7,133 nucleotides of DNA from an uncultured Prevotellaceae bacterium (GCA_900313845.1 OMTC01000300.1:1-7133), one strand, 5' to 3'. Counted from the first letter of the stretch, positions 1 through 5,968 are shown. The notes: a model not told the origin generated them from the letters alone. Made by a program: numbers and translations.

Positions 1-947
1 TGACGAACAGTGTCGCTCAAACGGAGGATGTCTTGGCCTGTTGCTCCACCCAAATTGACAAGCACCAATGCCTGGCGGGAATGCACGGCGGCAGGACCTA
101 AAGATTTACCCTTCCATCCACATTGTTCAATCAACCAGCCTGCTGGAATTTTAACGCCATTTGGAACGACGTAGAACGGCATGTTGGGATAATCTTTCTG
201 TATAGACTCGAATTGTTCTTGCGATACCACAGGGTTCATAAAGAAACTGCCGGCATTGCCCTGCACTTCTGGGTCGGGCAACTTGCTCTGTCGGAGTTTG
301 ATGACTGTTTCGCGCACCAATTGTGGTGTGAGCGGTTCTCCTTCAGGCAATTGCGACTGAATGTTTCCGTAGGAGATGTGAGGCTCGAATTGTTTGGACA
401 GACGATAAGAAACATGCGTTATGGCATATTTTCCTCGAAGTTCCTGTTTGAAGATACTTTGACGATATGCATAGTTGCATTCAGCATTTTCAAACACACG
501 TATCTTTCCTGTTGACAGTTCCACAGCTTCAACCTGAACGATGATGTCCTTTGCTTCAGCTCCGTATGCTCCGATATTTTGCACAGCAGAAGCACCTACT
601 TCACCAGGAATGAGCGAGAGGTTTTCTGCCCCACTCCACCCTTGCTGAATGGTGTAAGCCACGAATTCGTCCCATACGATGCCTGCACCTACTCGGACGA
701 TAACAGATTTCTCATCTTCTTCCACCAAATCGATGCTACGAATAGCACTGTGGAGAACAATACCATCGAAATCTTTCAAGAAAAGCAGATTGCTGCCACC
801 ACCCACATGGAGCACAGTTTGATGAGCAAGTTCGGGTATGAGAGATTGCAATTCCTCCACCGAAGCATATTCTGCATAGCGAGCAGCATGCGCTTCGATG
901 TGGAACGTATTAAATATCGGATGATTTTCTTTAATTTTCAATTTCAT
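1..947 (-). CDS. murB: UDP-N-acetylenolpyruvoylglucosamine reductase MurB, C-terminus cut by window edge
   Basis: Cytoplasmic FAD enzyme that reduces UDP-GlcNAc-enolpyruvate to UDP-MurNAc with NADPH, the second committed step of peptidoglycan precursor synthesis. The frame is open from the ATG at 947 to the left edge, giving 315 visible residues. Visible signatures: the FAD-binding GGGSNLL (49-55), IPGEVGASAVQNIGAYG (113-129), the substrate/flavin Arg in YRQS (R162), and the catalytic Ser in GNAGSFF (S234). The C-terminal block IPAGWLIEQCGWKGK (267-281) is typical of the family. By comparison with E. coli MurB (342 residues), the catalytic Glu near the C-terminus would fall at about residue 330, just outside the window. 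The order of blocks resembles the E. coli (type I) form. The start overlaps the 3' end of the upstream lipoprotein gene by 17 bases, so the two are probably co-transcribed and perhaps translationally coupled. The identification is very secure; only the end is missing. Confidence 0.96.
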   Translation of the reverse strand, partial: MKLKIKENHPIFNTFHIEAHAARYAEYASVEELQSLIPELAHQTVLHVGGGSNLLFLKDFDGIVLHSAIRSIDLVEEDEKSVIVRVGAGIVWDEFVAYTIQQGWSGAENLSLIPGEVGASAVQNIGAYGAEAKDIIVQVEAVELSTGKIRVFENAECNYAYRQSIFKQELRGKYAITHVSYRLSKQFEPHISYGNIQSQLPEGEPLTPQLVRETVIKLRQSKLPDPEVQGNAGSFFMNPVVSQEQFESIQKDYPNMPFYVVPNGVKIPAGWLIEQCGWKGKSLGPAAVHSRQALVLVNLGGATGQDILRLSDTVR

Positions 948-1767
948 AGAGTCGCCATTTTCCGTTGGTTCGGTCGAACTTATACTTCACGTAAAGACCA
1001 TTGCTCATTCCTTCAACAAGCAAAATCTTACGGTTTTGAGAAATAGAAGGTTGACCATAATTGATGTTTGTCATCACTCCCTCTGGCATAGGCATTTCTT
1101 GGCGGAATTCAAACCACTCATCAGGAGAGAGATGGGCTTCTCCTCCTTCATCCCCATCGCTTTGCTCTTCCGCTACCACATGGAGAGGAAACTGAATGGA
1201 CTCGCGTTGGAAAATGGAATCGGAAGCAAACTTTGCATAGAAATTTGCAAAACTTGCGTATGGTGTGGCACTCGTTTCTTCTTTTCCAAAATCGAGAAGA
1301 AGCCATTGTCCATCCTGAGAACGAACAAAGTTGTAACGCTCCACATAATCATCATCAAGATAAATCCAATCGACACTCACTTCATTGACAGCCGTGTCCT
1401 TTTGAATCTCCATATCACTTTCGCGCTCATAAAGAACGGAGTAGAACTCCTGCGTGGTGAAACGATTGAATTCTTTCCATTCCTCACGAGAAATCACCAA
1501 TTCGTCTTGTCCTTCCTTGCATTTCAGAGGGAATTTGACTCGCTGCATTTGGAAACGCTGGTCCGTCGTAAAGCTGAAGAAGAAATCATCGAATAATTCA
1601 TCTGCAGAAACAGGAACAACTTCTTCTTCGAAAAGAATCAATGAATCCTCTTCCGCCTCGATGGAATCTTCAACAACTTCATCCTCAGAACTGTCTGTTG
1701 ATTCCGAAGAATGCCAACAAGAACAGAACAACAAACTGAGTAGAGATATGGTAAACAGCTGTTTCAT
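931..1767 (-). CDS. Predicted DUF4348-type lipoprotein with two similar halves
   Basis: 278-residue predicted lipoprotein. The N-terminus has Lys3, a hydrophobic stretch (4-15) and a cysteine-rich lipobox-like site FCSC with Cys17 as the likely lipidated residue. A Ser/Asp/Glu-rich linker follows (about 18-55). The rest looks like two copies of one domain. Half 1 (about 56-160) has LFDDFFFSF, then RVKFPL, ISREEWKEF and DGQWLLLDF. Half 2 (about 170-278) has FANFYAKF, then SIQFPL, LSPDEWFEF and NGKWRLYEI, in the same order. The pattern resembles DUF4348 proteins known from Bacteroides and Prevotella, which I recall as NTF2-like; this is from memory and no function is established. The acidic run after Cys17 would suit a surface-export signal of Bacteroidota lipoproteins, but it does not match a defined motif. 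A good Bacteroidota promoter lies upstream (1840-1872). The start at 1767 is chosen because it alone supplies the signal peptide. Its 3' end overlaps murB. Confidence 0.72.
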   Translation of the reverse strand: MKQLFTISLLSLLFCSCWHSSESTDSSEDEVVEDSIEAEEDSLILFEEEVVPVSADELFDDFFFSFTTDQRFQMQRVKFPLKCKEGQDELVISREEWKEFNRFTTQEFYSVLYERESDMEIQKDTAVNEVSVDWIYLDDDYVERYNFVRSQDGQWLLLDFGKEETSATPYASFANFYAKFASDSIFQRESIQFPLHVVAEEQSDGDEGGEAHLSPDEWFEFRQEMPMPEGVMTNINYGQPSISQNRKILLVEGMSNGLYVKYKFDRTNGKWRLYEIEN

Positions 1768-1839
1768 TCAAACGAGCGAATTACTAATTACAATGATACG
1801 AAACCCATTCGTGACGCTAACAAATCTTGCATTTTTCTG

Positions 1840-1872
1840 CAAATTTAGTGTTTCTTTTTGAGTTAAGACAAA
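1840..1872 (-). promoter_or_regulatory. Bacteroidota sigma-ABfr-type promoter for the lipoprotein-murB unit
   Basis: On the minus strand, a -33 TTTG (1869-1872) is followed after 21 bases by TAAATTTG (1840-1847), matching the Bacteroidota consensus TTTG/TAnnTTTG with usual spacing. Transcription would start near 1833, leaving a leader of about 65 bases before the ATG at 1767. This is the best-formed promoter in the window, as both boxes are present. Confidence 0.7.
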
Positions 1873-1891
1873 AAGTTTGAAGTAAATTGCT

Positions 1892-1899
1892 TATCTTTG
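1892..1899 (+). promoter_or_regulatory. Putative -7 box for pheS
   Basis: TATCTTTG, followed by C, matches TAnnTTTG. The predicted start near 1906 gives a leader of about 55 bases. No TTTG is found at the usual distance upstream; the nearest (1876-1879) is only 12 bases away, so the -33 element is weak or absent. The box lies 20 bases from the -33 element of the divergent lipoprotein promoter, so the two polymerase footprints would overlap. Confidence 0.55.
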
Positions 1900-1960
1900 C
1901 AAGGATTTTCCCGAAATGGGAGAAAAAAGAAGAAAGTCAACTACAAAATTCTACAAATAA

Positions 1961-2980
1961 ATGTTAGAAAAAATCCAAGAATTGATGGCGGAAGTGGAAG
2001 CACTTCAGGCAAAATCAGCTACAGAAGTGGAAGCCCTTCGCATCAAGTATCTCAGTAAAAAAGGTAAGATTACTGCCTTGATGGCAGATTTCCGTAATGT
2101 AAGTGCTGATCAGAAAAGGGAAGTTGGTATCAAAATCAATGAGCTCAAGAACAAGGCTCAAGAACGTATCAATTCTTTGCGCGAAACTTTGGCAAGTACC
2201 GACACAGAGGATGAAAATATCGACATCACTCGTACTGCTTATCCAATCAAATTGGGTACACGCCACCCTATCACACTCGTGAAGAACGAAATCATTGACA
2301 TTTTCGCTCGTTTGGGTTTCTCGCTGGCTGAAGGTCCTGAAGTGGAAGACGACTGGCACGTGTTCTCATCCATGAACTTCGCAGACGACCATCCTGCACG
2401 CGACATGCAAGACACCTTCTTCGTGGAAAGTCATCCCGACATCATCCTTCGTACTCACACATCGTCAGTACAGGCTCGCGTGATGGAGCGTCAGCAACCA
2501 CCTATCCGTGTGATTTGCCCAGGACGTGTATATCGCAACGAGGCAATTTCTGCACGTGCACACTGCTTCTTCCATCAAGTGGAAGGTCTTTATGTGGATA
2601 AGGATGTGAGCTTCACCGACCTGAAGCAGGTTCTTTTGCTCTTTGCCAAGGAAATGTTCGGTGAAGAAACCAAGATTCGTTTACGTCCATCTTACTTCCC
2701 ATTCACAGAACCATCAGCTGAAATGGATATTTCTTGTAATATCTGCGGTGGCAAAGGATGTAGTTTCTGTAAGCACACAGGTTGGGTAGAGATTCTTGGT
2801 TGCGGTATGGTTCACCCTAACGTGCTTGAGCTCAACGGTATCGACAGCAAGAAGTATAAGGGTTATGCATTCGGTTTGGGCGTAGAGCGCATTACGAATC
2901 TAAAATACAATGTCAAGGACCTCCGCATGTTCTCCGAGAATGACGTGCGCTTCTTAAAGGAATTTGAAGCAGCAAATTAA
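1961..2980 (+). CDS. pheS: Phenylalanine--tRNA ligase alpha subunit
   Basis: Catalytic alpha subunit of the cytoplasmic (alpha-beta)2 PheRS, which charges tRNA-Phe. It is complete at 339 residues, the normal length. The N-terminus (about 1-85) is a charged helical region, expected to form the tRNA-contacting coiled coil. The class II core follows: GTRHPITLVKNEI (99-111), TSSVQAR (167-173), motif 2 around RVYRNEAISARAHCFFHQVEG (189-209, with R192), and motif 3 GLGVERITNL (305-314, R310). A cysteine cluster C259, C262, C267, C270, followed by WVEILGCGMVHP, is seen in many PheS proteins and suggests a zinc ribbon. Ala303, in YAFGLG, corresponds to the alanine lining the phenylalanine pocket (Ala294 in E. 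coli). The start has no Shine-Dalgarno but an A/T-rich leader, as is normal in Bacteroidota. pheT is not adjacent, so the beta subunit must be encoded elsewhere. The stop codon directly touches a heptamer array. Confidence 0.98.
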   Translation: MLEKIQELMAEVEALQAKSATEVEALRIKYLSKKGKITALMADFRNVSADQKREVGIKINELKNKAQERINSLRETLASTDTEDENIDITRTAYPIKLGTRHPITLVKNEIIDIFARLGFSLAEGPEVEDDWHVFSSMNFADDHPARDMQDTFFVESHPDIILRTHTSSVQARVMERQQPPIRVICPGRVYRNEAISARAHCFFHQVEGLYVDKDVSFTDLKQVLLLFAKEMFGEETKIRLRPSYFPFTEPSAEMDISCNICGGKGCSFCKHTGWVEILGCGMVHPNVLELNGIDSKKYKGYAFGLGVERITNLKYNVKDLRMFSENDVRFLKEFEAAN

Positions 2981-3014
2981 ATGAAGAATGAAGAATAAAG
3001 AATGAAGAACGAAG
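2980..3014 (+). repeat. Five-copy heptamer tandem array after pheS
   Basis: Five contiguous 7-mers: AATGAAG, AATGAAG, AATAAAG, AATGAAG, AACGAAG. The first copy starts on the last base of the pheS stop codon. The same motif (AATGAAGAATG) reappears in the arm of the palindrome at 3092-3135, so the two are probably related. Arrays this short mutate by slippage. Confidence 0.85.
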
Positions 3015-3043
3015 GCCCCTCCCAGCCTCCCCGAGGGGAGGAG
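3014..3043. repeat. GC-rich palindromic intergenic repeat, inverted relative of the 49-base units
   Basis: A GC-rich island in A/T-rich surroundings. CCTCCCC (3026-3032) and GGGGAGG (3035-3041) form a near-perfect hairpin; a second C-rich run, CCCCTCCC (3016-3023), could compete for the same G-run. Read on the minus strand, it has the same plan as the units at 4725-4822: a C-run, a short spacer, then GGGGAGG-type and GGGAGGGG-type G-runs. I recall repeats of this style from many Bacteroidota intergenic regions. No coding potential is seen. Confidence 0.6.
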
Positions 3044-3091
3044 AAAAACCATCTGGATGGCAAGCCTTTGTCTTTCGACCTTTGACCACTG

Positions 3092-3135
3092 AATAAAAAA
3101 TGAAGAATGGCAGGTGCCATTCTTCATTTTTTATT
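3092..3135. terminator. Perfect 21-base inverted repeat, probable bidirectional terminator between pheS and GH51
   Basis: The left arm (3092-3112) and right arm (3115-3135) are exact reverse complements around GG. The arms run A-rich, then GAAGAATGGCA, so each strand reads as a hairpin followed by a T-rich tail (TTTTTT), as expected for an intrinsic terminator in both directions. It sits between the convergent pheS and GH51 genes. The GH51 stop codon (3124-3126) lies inside the right arm. Confidence 0.8.
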
Positions 3136-4641
3136 TCCATCCTTGATGGTAGCACCCTTGAAATTAGCAGGAGCTACAACGTTTGGTTTTTCAAATGTGT
3201 TATGGTCCTTCATGTCCTTCGACGTGAGAATGGTAGCTTTCTGAATCTTACCCTTAATGGTAGCGAGGTCGATAGTCACTTTATTCGAATTGTCCAAATC
3301 AGCATTAGCAAGGTTGATATTCACCGTGCCATCCTTTGCCTTCGAAGCAGATGCACTCACGTATGGAGCCACACGCTCAGGAGAACCCTTTTGTTCATTC
3401 TCAGCCTTGAAAGTATCTGAAATGGTATAAAGCGGAATGTTGATAGCTTCCATGTTGTCTGTGTACATCTTGAACACATAGTATGTTGGTGTGAGCACCA
3501 TCTTGTCGCCCTTCGTAAGCACCATACTCTGAAGCACGTTGGCAATCTGTGCAATGTTGGTCATACCAATACGCTTGGTATACTGATGGAATGTGTTGAG
3601 AGAAACGGCAGCTACCATCGCATCGCGCATGGTGTTCTGCTGATAGAGGTGTCCACGCACACTGCCTGGCTCTTCATCCCACCAAGTGCCCCATTCATCC
3701 ACGAGCAACTTCACGTGGTTACGTGGGTCGTACTCATCCATGATGGCAATGTGTTTCTTGAGTACTTCTTCAATACCCACACCACACTTGGCAATCGTCC
3801 AATAATACTGATCCTTATTGAAGTTAGTGGCACTTCCCTTCGAGCCATTCCATGTGTAGCAGGTGTAGTAGTGAAGCGAAAGACCATTCATGCGGTTACC
3901 AATCTGCTTCATTGCCACTTCAGTCCAGTTGTAGTCGTAGTCGCTCGCACCAGAAGCAATCTTGTAAAGACGGTTGCCATTGAATTCACGGCAATAAGTG
4001 CTATAGCGACGATAAAGGTCGGAATAGTATTCGATACGCATATTGCCACCACAACCCCAGCTTTCGTTACCAACACCGATATACTTCACCTTCCAAGGTT
4101 CTTCGCGTCCATTTTGCTTACGAAGTTTCGCCATTGGACCATCCTTGGCAGTCATGTATTCCACCCACTTAGCCGTTTCCTCAGGACTACCGCTACCCAT
4201 ATTCATGCTGACGTATGGTTCACAGCCCAACATTTCGCAGAGGTTCAAGAACTCGTGTGTACCGAAAGAATTGTCTTCCACCGTACCACCCCAGTTGTTA
4301 TTCACCATGCGAGGACGATTTTCCTTTGGACCAATACCATCCATCCAGTGGTATTCATCAGCGAAGCAGCCACCAGGCCAACGCATCACAGGAACCTTGA
4401 TGTCCTTCAAAGCCTGAAGCACGTCATTACGATAGCCATTGGTATTTGGAATAGAAGACTCAGGACCAACCCAAAGTCCACCATAGATACAAGTACCAAG
4501 GTGCTCAGCAAATTGGCCATAGATTTCTTTGTTAATCTTATCCTTTGCCTCAGCAGGATTCAATGAGATACTCGTAGTTCTCTGTGCCATCATTGGCATC
4601 GACAACAGCAAAGCCAACGATAAAATAGTCGTTCTTTTCAT
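3124..4641 (-). CDS. Secreted GH51 alpha-L-arabinofuranosidase, apparently missing its last strand
   Basis: Retaining exo-acting enzyme that releases arabinofuranose from arabinan or arabinoxylan side chains. A signal peptide (1-20, MKRTTILSLALLLSMPMMAQ, likely cleaved near MMA/Q) predicts periplasmic or outer-envelope location. The (beta/alpha)8 barrel covers about 30-375: GQFAEHLG (42-49), MRWPGGCFADEYHW (86-99), the acid/base Glu193 in GNES, and the nucleophile Glu316 in DEWG. A C-terminal beta-sandwich follows (about 380-505). Family members usually end, from memory, in a strand like L-x-V-x-LPPxSVxVLxL about 12-20 residues after the KPNVVAPANFKG-type segment. Here the protein stops at DGNKK inside the palindrome at 3092-3135, so that strand is absent. 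It probably forms an operon with the GH43 gene upstream; no promoter box is visible in the 185-base gap. The start at 4641 is required for the signal peptide. Confidence 0.92.
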   Translation of the reverse strand: MKRTTILSLALLLSMPMMAQRTTSISLNPAEAKDKINKEIYGQFAEHLGTCIYGGLWVGPESSIPNTNGYRNDVLQALKDIKVPVMRWPGGCFADEYHWMDGIGPKENRPRMVNNNWGGTVEDNSFGTHEFLNLCEMLGCEPYVSMNMGSGSPEETAKWVEYMTAKDGPMAKLRKQNGREEPWKVKYIGVGNESWGCGGNMRIEYYSDLYRRYSTYCREFNGNRLYKIASGASDYDYNWTEVAMKQIGNRMNGLSLHYYTCYTWNGSKGSATNFNKDQYYWTIAKCGVGIEEVLKKHIAIMDEYDPRNHVKLLVDEWGTWWDEEPGSVRGHLYQQNTMRDAMVAAVSLNTFHQYTKRIGMTNIAQIANVLQSMVLTKGDKMVLTPTYYVFKMYTDNMEAINIPLYTISDTFKAENEQKGSPERVAPYVSASASKAKDGTVNINLANADLDNSNKVTIDLATIKGKIQKATILTSKDMKDHNTFEKPNVVAPANFKGATIKDGNKK

Positions 4642-4647
4642 ATAGTA

Positions 4648-4687
4648 AGTTTTTAAGTTTTTGAGTTTATAAGTTTTTGAGTTTTAA
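4648..4687. repeat. Five-copy octamer array just upstream of GH51
   Basis: Five contiguous 8-mers on the plus strand: AGTTTTTA, AGTTTTTG, AGTTTATA, AGTTTTTG, AGTTTTAA. In the GH51 mRNA these read as A-rich CAAAAACU-type units, ending six bases before the AUG. The same array type precedes GH43 (5852-5891); TTTATAAGTTTTTGAGTTTT is identical in both (4666-4685 and 5854-5873). Confidence 0.85.
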
Positions 4688-4724
4688 CAATGGAAAAAAC
4701 GGAATTTATTCGGAAAATCGGAAA

Positions 4725-4822
4725 TTTTTCATTCTACTCCCCTCGCCCTTTGGAGAGGGGTTGGGGGTGAGGCTTTTTCATTCTACTCCTCACGCCTTTT
4801 GGAGAGGGGTCGGGGGTGAGGC
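4725..4822. repeat. Two tandem 49-base GC-rich repeat units downstream of GH43
   Basis: Unit 1 is 4725-4773 and unit 2 is 4774-4822; they agree at 45 of 49 positions with no gap. Each has TTTTTCATTCTACTCC, a C-rich arm, TTTGGAGAGGGGT, then GGGGGTGAGGC. In each unit the GGGTGAGG end can pair with a CCTC-rich stretch. In unit 1, CCCCTC can alternatively pair with GAGAGGGG's GAGGGG, so two exclusive hairpins are possible. The array ends four bases before the GH43 stop codon and lies in the presumed GH43-GH51 transcript. It may act as an attenuating or RNA-stabilising element, or be a mobile intergenic repeat; the sequence alone does not decide. Confidence 0.85.
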
Positions 4823-4826
4823 TTTC

Positions 4827-5846
4827 CTACGGATGATATTCCTGTCCAAGTTTAAGTTTGCTGCCCTTGTTACTTAGAGTGAAGAAACGTGGACGACGAA
4901 TGGTTCTACCCCTTGCATCTTTCCTATGGCTATGCACCGACATCAGCAAACGACCATCGAAAGTGCGGAAAATCATGCCATGACCAAAGTTAGGAGGTGT
5001 GATTGGTTCGGGTTCCTGAATCCAAGGACCATCCAGCGTTCCACTTTGAGAATAGGCAACACCCTGCGTGTAGATGTCACGAATCCAACTGGTCCATATC
5101 ATGCCCAATTTCCCTTTGGTAGTCTTGAAGAGGAATGGACCATCGGTCACCATGTTTGGACGGACACTGCCATCATCCGTGTTTTCCCTGCTCCAAGGAG
5201 AATCGCTGGCACGGAACAAGATTTTCCTCTCCCCTACCGTTCCACTGAAATCAGGCTTCAGTTCTATCTTCTCAACCGTTCCATTTCGGTTTTGCAACCA
5301 CTCGTGGCAATACACCATGTAAGGCTTCTTGTCCTTATCAATCCACAATGTGGCATCCAGCGTTGGCATGTTGGCAGGGAGATAAGTGGAATCTCCAAAC
5401 GGACGATAAGGTCCATCGGGTGTGTCGCTCACCAACACATGACAGGCACGACGTTCAATCACATTGTTCGCCACCGTGTCAATCTTCACGTCTCGATTGG
5501 TAAACGTGGCAAAGTAATAATACTTGTCCTTATACTGATGAATCTCAGCAGCCCAAACCATCGGGTGAGGACCCATCCAAGAATTAGGGTCCACCTCAAT
5601 CACCATGTAAGGACCGCTCCATGTAGCCAAATCCTTACTCTTCCATAACATGCCACCTGTACCAGTCATGTAATAGGTGCGAGTTTTTTCATCGGCTAAG
5701 ATGAAGGGGTCACTCAACTGGATAGAATCGAGTGGAATATTTTCTCGTGGAGCAACGCGTTGTCTCCAACCTTGTGCATTCGAAACAGCACAATATAGCA
5801 TCAGGAATGTAACAATAAACAAAGGTTTTAATTTCATGATATTCAT
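4827..5846 (-). CDS. Secreted glycoside hydrolase family 43 protein
   Basis: Single-domain five-bladed beta-propeller enzyme of 339 residues; the family mostly acts as inverting arabinofuranosidases, xylosidases or arabinanases. An N-terminal signal peptide (hydrophobic core about 8-20, likely cleavage at SNA/Q, residue 24) predicts export. The general-base Asp is D46 in QLSDPFIL. A blade motif VWAAEIHQYKDKYYYFAT (97-114) is typical. The pKa-tuning Asp is D164 in TLDATLWID. The position of the general-acid Glu (usually EGP or EAP) reads VTDGPFLF, with Asp at D235. H289 (FGHGMIF) and SVHSHR (303-308) may line the pocket. The substrate cannot be assigned; pairing with GH51 suggests an arabinose-containing glycan. 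ATG 5846 is used; an in-frame ATG at 5837 (MKLKPLF) is equally credible. It is probably first in an operon with GH51. Its stop lies four bases from the 49-base tandem repeats. Confidence 0.9.
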   Translation of the reverse strand: MNIMKLKPLFIVTFLMLYCAVSNAQGWRQRVAPRENIPLDSIQLSDPFILADEKTRTYYMTGTGGMLWKSKDLATWSGPYMVIEVDPNSWMGPHPMVWAAEIHQYKDKYYYFATFTNRDVKIDTVANNVIERRACHVLVSDTPDGPYRPFGDSTYLPANMPTLDATLWIDKDKKPYMVYCHEWLQNRNGTVEKIELKPDFSGTVGERKILFRASDSPWSRENTDDGSVRPNMVTDGPFLFKTTKGKLGMIWTSWIRDIYTQGVAYSQSGTLDGPWIQEPEPITPPNFGHGMIFRTFDGRLLMSVHSHRKDARGRTIRRPRFFTLSNKGSKLKLGQEYHP

Positions 5847-5851
5847 TTATT

Positions 5852-5891
5852 AGTTTATAAGTTTTTGAGTTTTTAAGTTTTTGAGTATTCG
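5852..5891. repeat. Five-copy octamer array just upstream of GH43
   Basis: Five contiguous 8-mers: AGTTTATA, AGTTTTTG, AGTTTTTA, AGTTTTTG, AGTATTCG. It ends five bases before the GH43 ATG at 5846 (14 if the start is 5837). It lies within the predicted GH43 leader RNA, where it reads as CAAAAACU-type units. Sister of the array at 4648-4687. Confidence 0.85.
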
Positions 5892-5910
5892 CGGAGAAGG
5901 GTAGCTTCGT

Positions 5911-5945
5911 TAAACGTTAAACTTTAAACGCTAAACGTTAAACTA
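5911..5945. repeat. Five-copy heptamer array in the GH43 leader
   Basis: Five contiguous 7-mers on the plus strand: TAAACGT, TAAACTT, TAAACGC, TAAACGT, TAAACTA. Adjacent copies create the self-complementary AACGTT, so copies could pair with one another. It lies between the minus-strand -7 box (5961-5968) and the octamer array, so it would be transcribed near the 5' end of the GH43 mRNA. Confidence 0.85.
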
Positions 5946-5960
5946 TTTAGAATGAGTTCG

Positions 5961-5968
5961 CAAAGATA
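5961..5968 (-). promoter_or_regulatory. Putative -7 box for the GH43-GH51 unit
   Basis: On the minus strand this reads TATCTTTG followed by C, identical to the boxes before pheS and the metallopeptidase gene. Transcription would start near 5954, giving a leader of about 108 bases that contains both short-repeat arrays. No TTTG is visible at the -33 distance (region 5986-5993 is A-rich), so activation may need a regulator. Confidence 0.55.

Noticed and set aside
123..1046. Two plus-strand open frames over murB (123-515 and 579-1046)
   Set aside because: Minus-strand murB reads through this region without interruption and matches the family along its length.
1906..1926. Possible TTTTCCC/GGGAGAAAA hairpin in the pheS leader as an attenuator
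   Set aside because: The stem is short and interrupted, no Phe-rich leader peptide is present, and the leader is too short for a classical attenuator.
3092..3135. Terminal inverted repeats of an insertion sequence
   Set aside because: The two arms are adjacent around two bases with nothing between them, and no transposase is present in the window; a terminator or palindromic repeat explains it better.
2913..3155. 80-codon minus-strand open frame across the pheS-GH51 junction
   Set aside because: It is built mostly from the repeat island and the antisense of pheS, with no conserved feature.
3586..4566. Long plus-strand open frame of 326 codons opposite GH51
   Set aside because: It lies wholly antisense to a gene with clear GH51 catalytic motifs and shows no family signature; it is a frame shadow.
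4926..5648. Plus-strand open frame of 240 codons opposite GH43
   Set aside because: Antisense to a well-supported GH43 gene; the product is rich in His, Arg and Ile in a way typical of shadow frames.
3124..5846. A complete polysaccharide utilisation locus
   Set aside because: Only two glycosidases are present; no SusC, SusD, hybrid sensor or sigma/anti-sigma pair is visible on either side.
2980..5945. CRISPR array
   Set aside because: The repeats are 7-8 bases without spacers, or two adjacent 49-base units without spacers; no cas genes are present.
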